NCBI GenBank assembly: GCA_001898405.1
Contig: MKTW01000001.1
Coordinates: 806,001 to 870,000, forward strand
Direction: 5' to 3'
DNA length: 64,000 nucleotides
Source of the DNA: Sphingobacteriales bacterium 44-61
GTDB lineage: Bacteria > Bacteroidota > Bacteroidia > Chitinophagales > Chitinophagaceae
Positions 63,296-64,000 of the stretch are shown piece by piece; position 1 is the stretch's first letter; every line of letters begins with the position of its first letter. A program made the translations under genes and the position numbers. The notes beneath the pieces were generated by a model, which saw nothing but the letters and a program-made list of their open reading frames with translations, was not told the DNA's origin and ran no database searches.

Positions 63296-64000
63296 ATGAA
63301 AAAACTTTTCCTTATCCCCGCCCTATCCCTTTTTGCCCTGGCGGTTTTTGCGCAGGACGATGCAAAGACCATGCATGAAACAGCCAAAGGATATATGCGT
63401 ACGGGTGATTTTGATAATGCGATCCTTGTATTGAACCGTGCGCTTGTTCAGGATAAGACCAACCTGGAAATGCAGAAAGACCTGGTAATGTCCTATTACC
63501 TGAAAAGGTCTTATGACAAAGCGCTGGAAGGAGCCAAACTCCTTTTAGAGCGTGAAGATGCGGATGTAATATGTTACCAGATCGCCGGTAATGTATACAA
63601 AGCGCTGGAAGAGGTAAAGGAATGCGACAAGATGTATAAAAAAGGCCTGAAGAAGTTTCCTAAAAGCGGGCCTTTATACAGCGAGTATGGTGAACTGCTT
63701 TTATCTGCCCATAACAACTCCGCTATTGACCTCTGGGAGAAAGGCATCCAGGTAGATCCTGCCTATGGAGGCAACTATTACAATGCCGCTCTTTTTTATT
63801 TTTCTACCAACGATAAAGTTTGGAGCCTGATATACGGTGAGATCTTTATAAATATGGAAAGCCTTTCACAGAGAGGTGCCGCTATGAAAGAACTGTTGCT
63901 GAAAGCATACAAAGAAAAATTGTTCAATGAAGCTGATCTGACCAAAGACGCCGATAAAAGCAAAAGTGATTTCGCTAAAGCTTATTTGCTGACTATGAAT
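63296..64000 (+). CDS. Exported TPR protein (3' end outside window)
   Basis: The ORF is open from ATG 63296 to the window end (235 codons seen). A signal peptide (MKKLFLIPALSLFALAVFAQ) precedes TPR-like helical pairs: GYMRTGDFDNAILVLNRALV, DLVMSYYLKRSYDKALEGAK and WEKGIQVDPAYGGNYYNAAL. Function unknown; periplasmic TPR proteins usually scaffold envelope complexes. Confidence 0.85.
   Translation, partial: MKKLFLIPALSLFALAVFAQDDAKTMHETAKGYMRTGDFDNAILVLNRALVQDKTNLEMQKDLVMSYYLKRSYDKALEGAKLLLEREDADVICYQIAGNVYKALEEVKECDKMYKKGLKKFPKSGPLYSEYGELLLSAHNNSAIDLWEKGIQVDPAYGGNYYNAALFYFSTNDKVWSLIYGEIFINMESLSQRGAAMKELLLKAYKEKLFNEADLTKDADKSKSDFAKAYLLTMN

Noticed and set aside
63175-63378. Short rightward ORF near the right end.
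   Set aside because: It overlaps the signal-peptide start of the TPR protein in another frame and has no protein-like features.

Overview
The window comes from a member of the Bacteroidota, most likely family Chitinophagaceae. This placement is inferred from gene content, since no rRNA or tRNA gene is present. Supporting signs are the TAnnTTTG -7 promoter motif just upstream of many starts, the near absence of Shine-Dalgarno sites, the lineage families (GldA, BatB/BatC, DUF4270, DUF4907, type B type IX secretion sorting domain, RteC) and the long form of IspG. Gene content is chromosomal throughout, with one short decayed accessory patch.

Layout. 0-2.5 kb: a leftward operon of an anchored hypothetical, a multi-TM protein, a NarL-type histidine kinase and its response regulator (cut by the window edge). 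2.6-11 kb: leftward housekeeping genes (LpxL-like acyltransferase, NadB, VOC protein, lysoplasmalogenase, IspG, BatC, BatB, class D beta-lactamase). 11.3-17.1 kb: rightward Kbl, a 42-residue lipoprotein, a secreted protein, a short anchored peptide, an ECF sigma/membrane regulator/beta-barrel operon and an L,D-transpeptidase. 17.3-21.1 kb: acetyl-CoA synthetase opposite an MFS transporter with its DUF6814 partner. 21.2-25.4 kb: a probable CO2/bicarbonate module of two beta carbonic anhydrases, a SulP transporter and two small paralogous membrane proteins of unknown function. 25.5-30.6 kb: GldA, enolase, FtsB/DivIC-like protein, a short anti-sigma-like protein, endonuclease III and an outer-membrane protein.

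30.6-37.4 kb: a secreted RidA protein, then an envelope cluster in which an outer-membrane protein and a DUF4270 lipoprotein diverge from an overlapping kelch lipoprotein / DUF4907 / LytS-type kinase / LytTR regulator operon. 37.4-40.1 kb: a 2-oxoacid:ferredoxin oxidoreductase alpha subunit without a neighbouring beta subunit, and an unknown protein. 40.4-47.1 kb: two tandem paralogous two-domain M16 metallopeptidases. 47.3-51.7 kb: a large type IX secreted protein, then two genes broken by single-base frameshifts (an unknown protein and an RteC regulator). 51.7-58.9 kb: a TetR-TolC-MFP-RND efflux operon with a palindrome over the tetR promoter. 59-64 kb: DUF502 protein, zinc phospholipase/S1-P1-like protein, SerC, DUF1015 protein and a TPR protein cut by the right edge.

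The most interesting material outside standard annotation is: the paired small proteins in the carbonic anhydrase/SulP module; the DUF4270/kelch/DUF4907/two-component cluster; three CAAAG-periodic intergenic hairpins and a second dispersed inverted repeat; three TTACCGGTAA palindromes inside a 31-bp inverted repeat before nth; the decayed RteC patch; and a terminator-bounded gene-free interval that may encode a small RNA.
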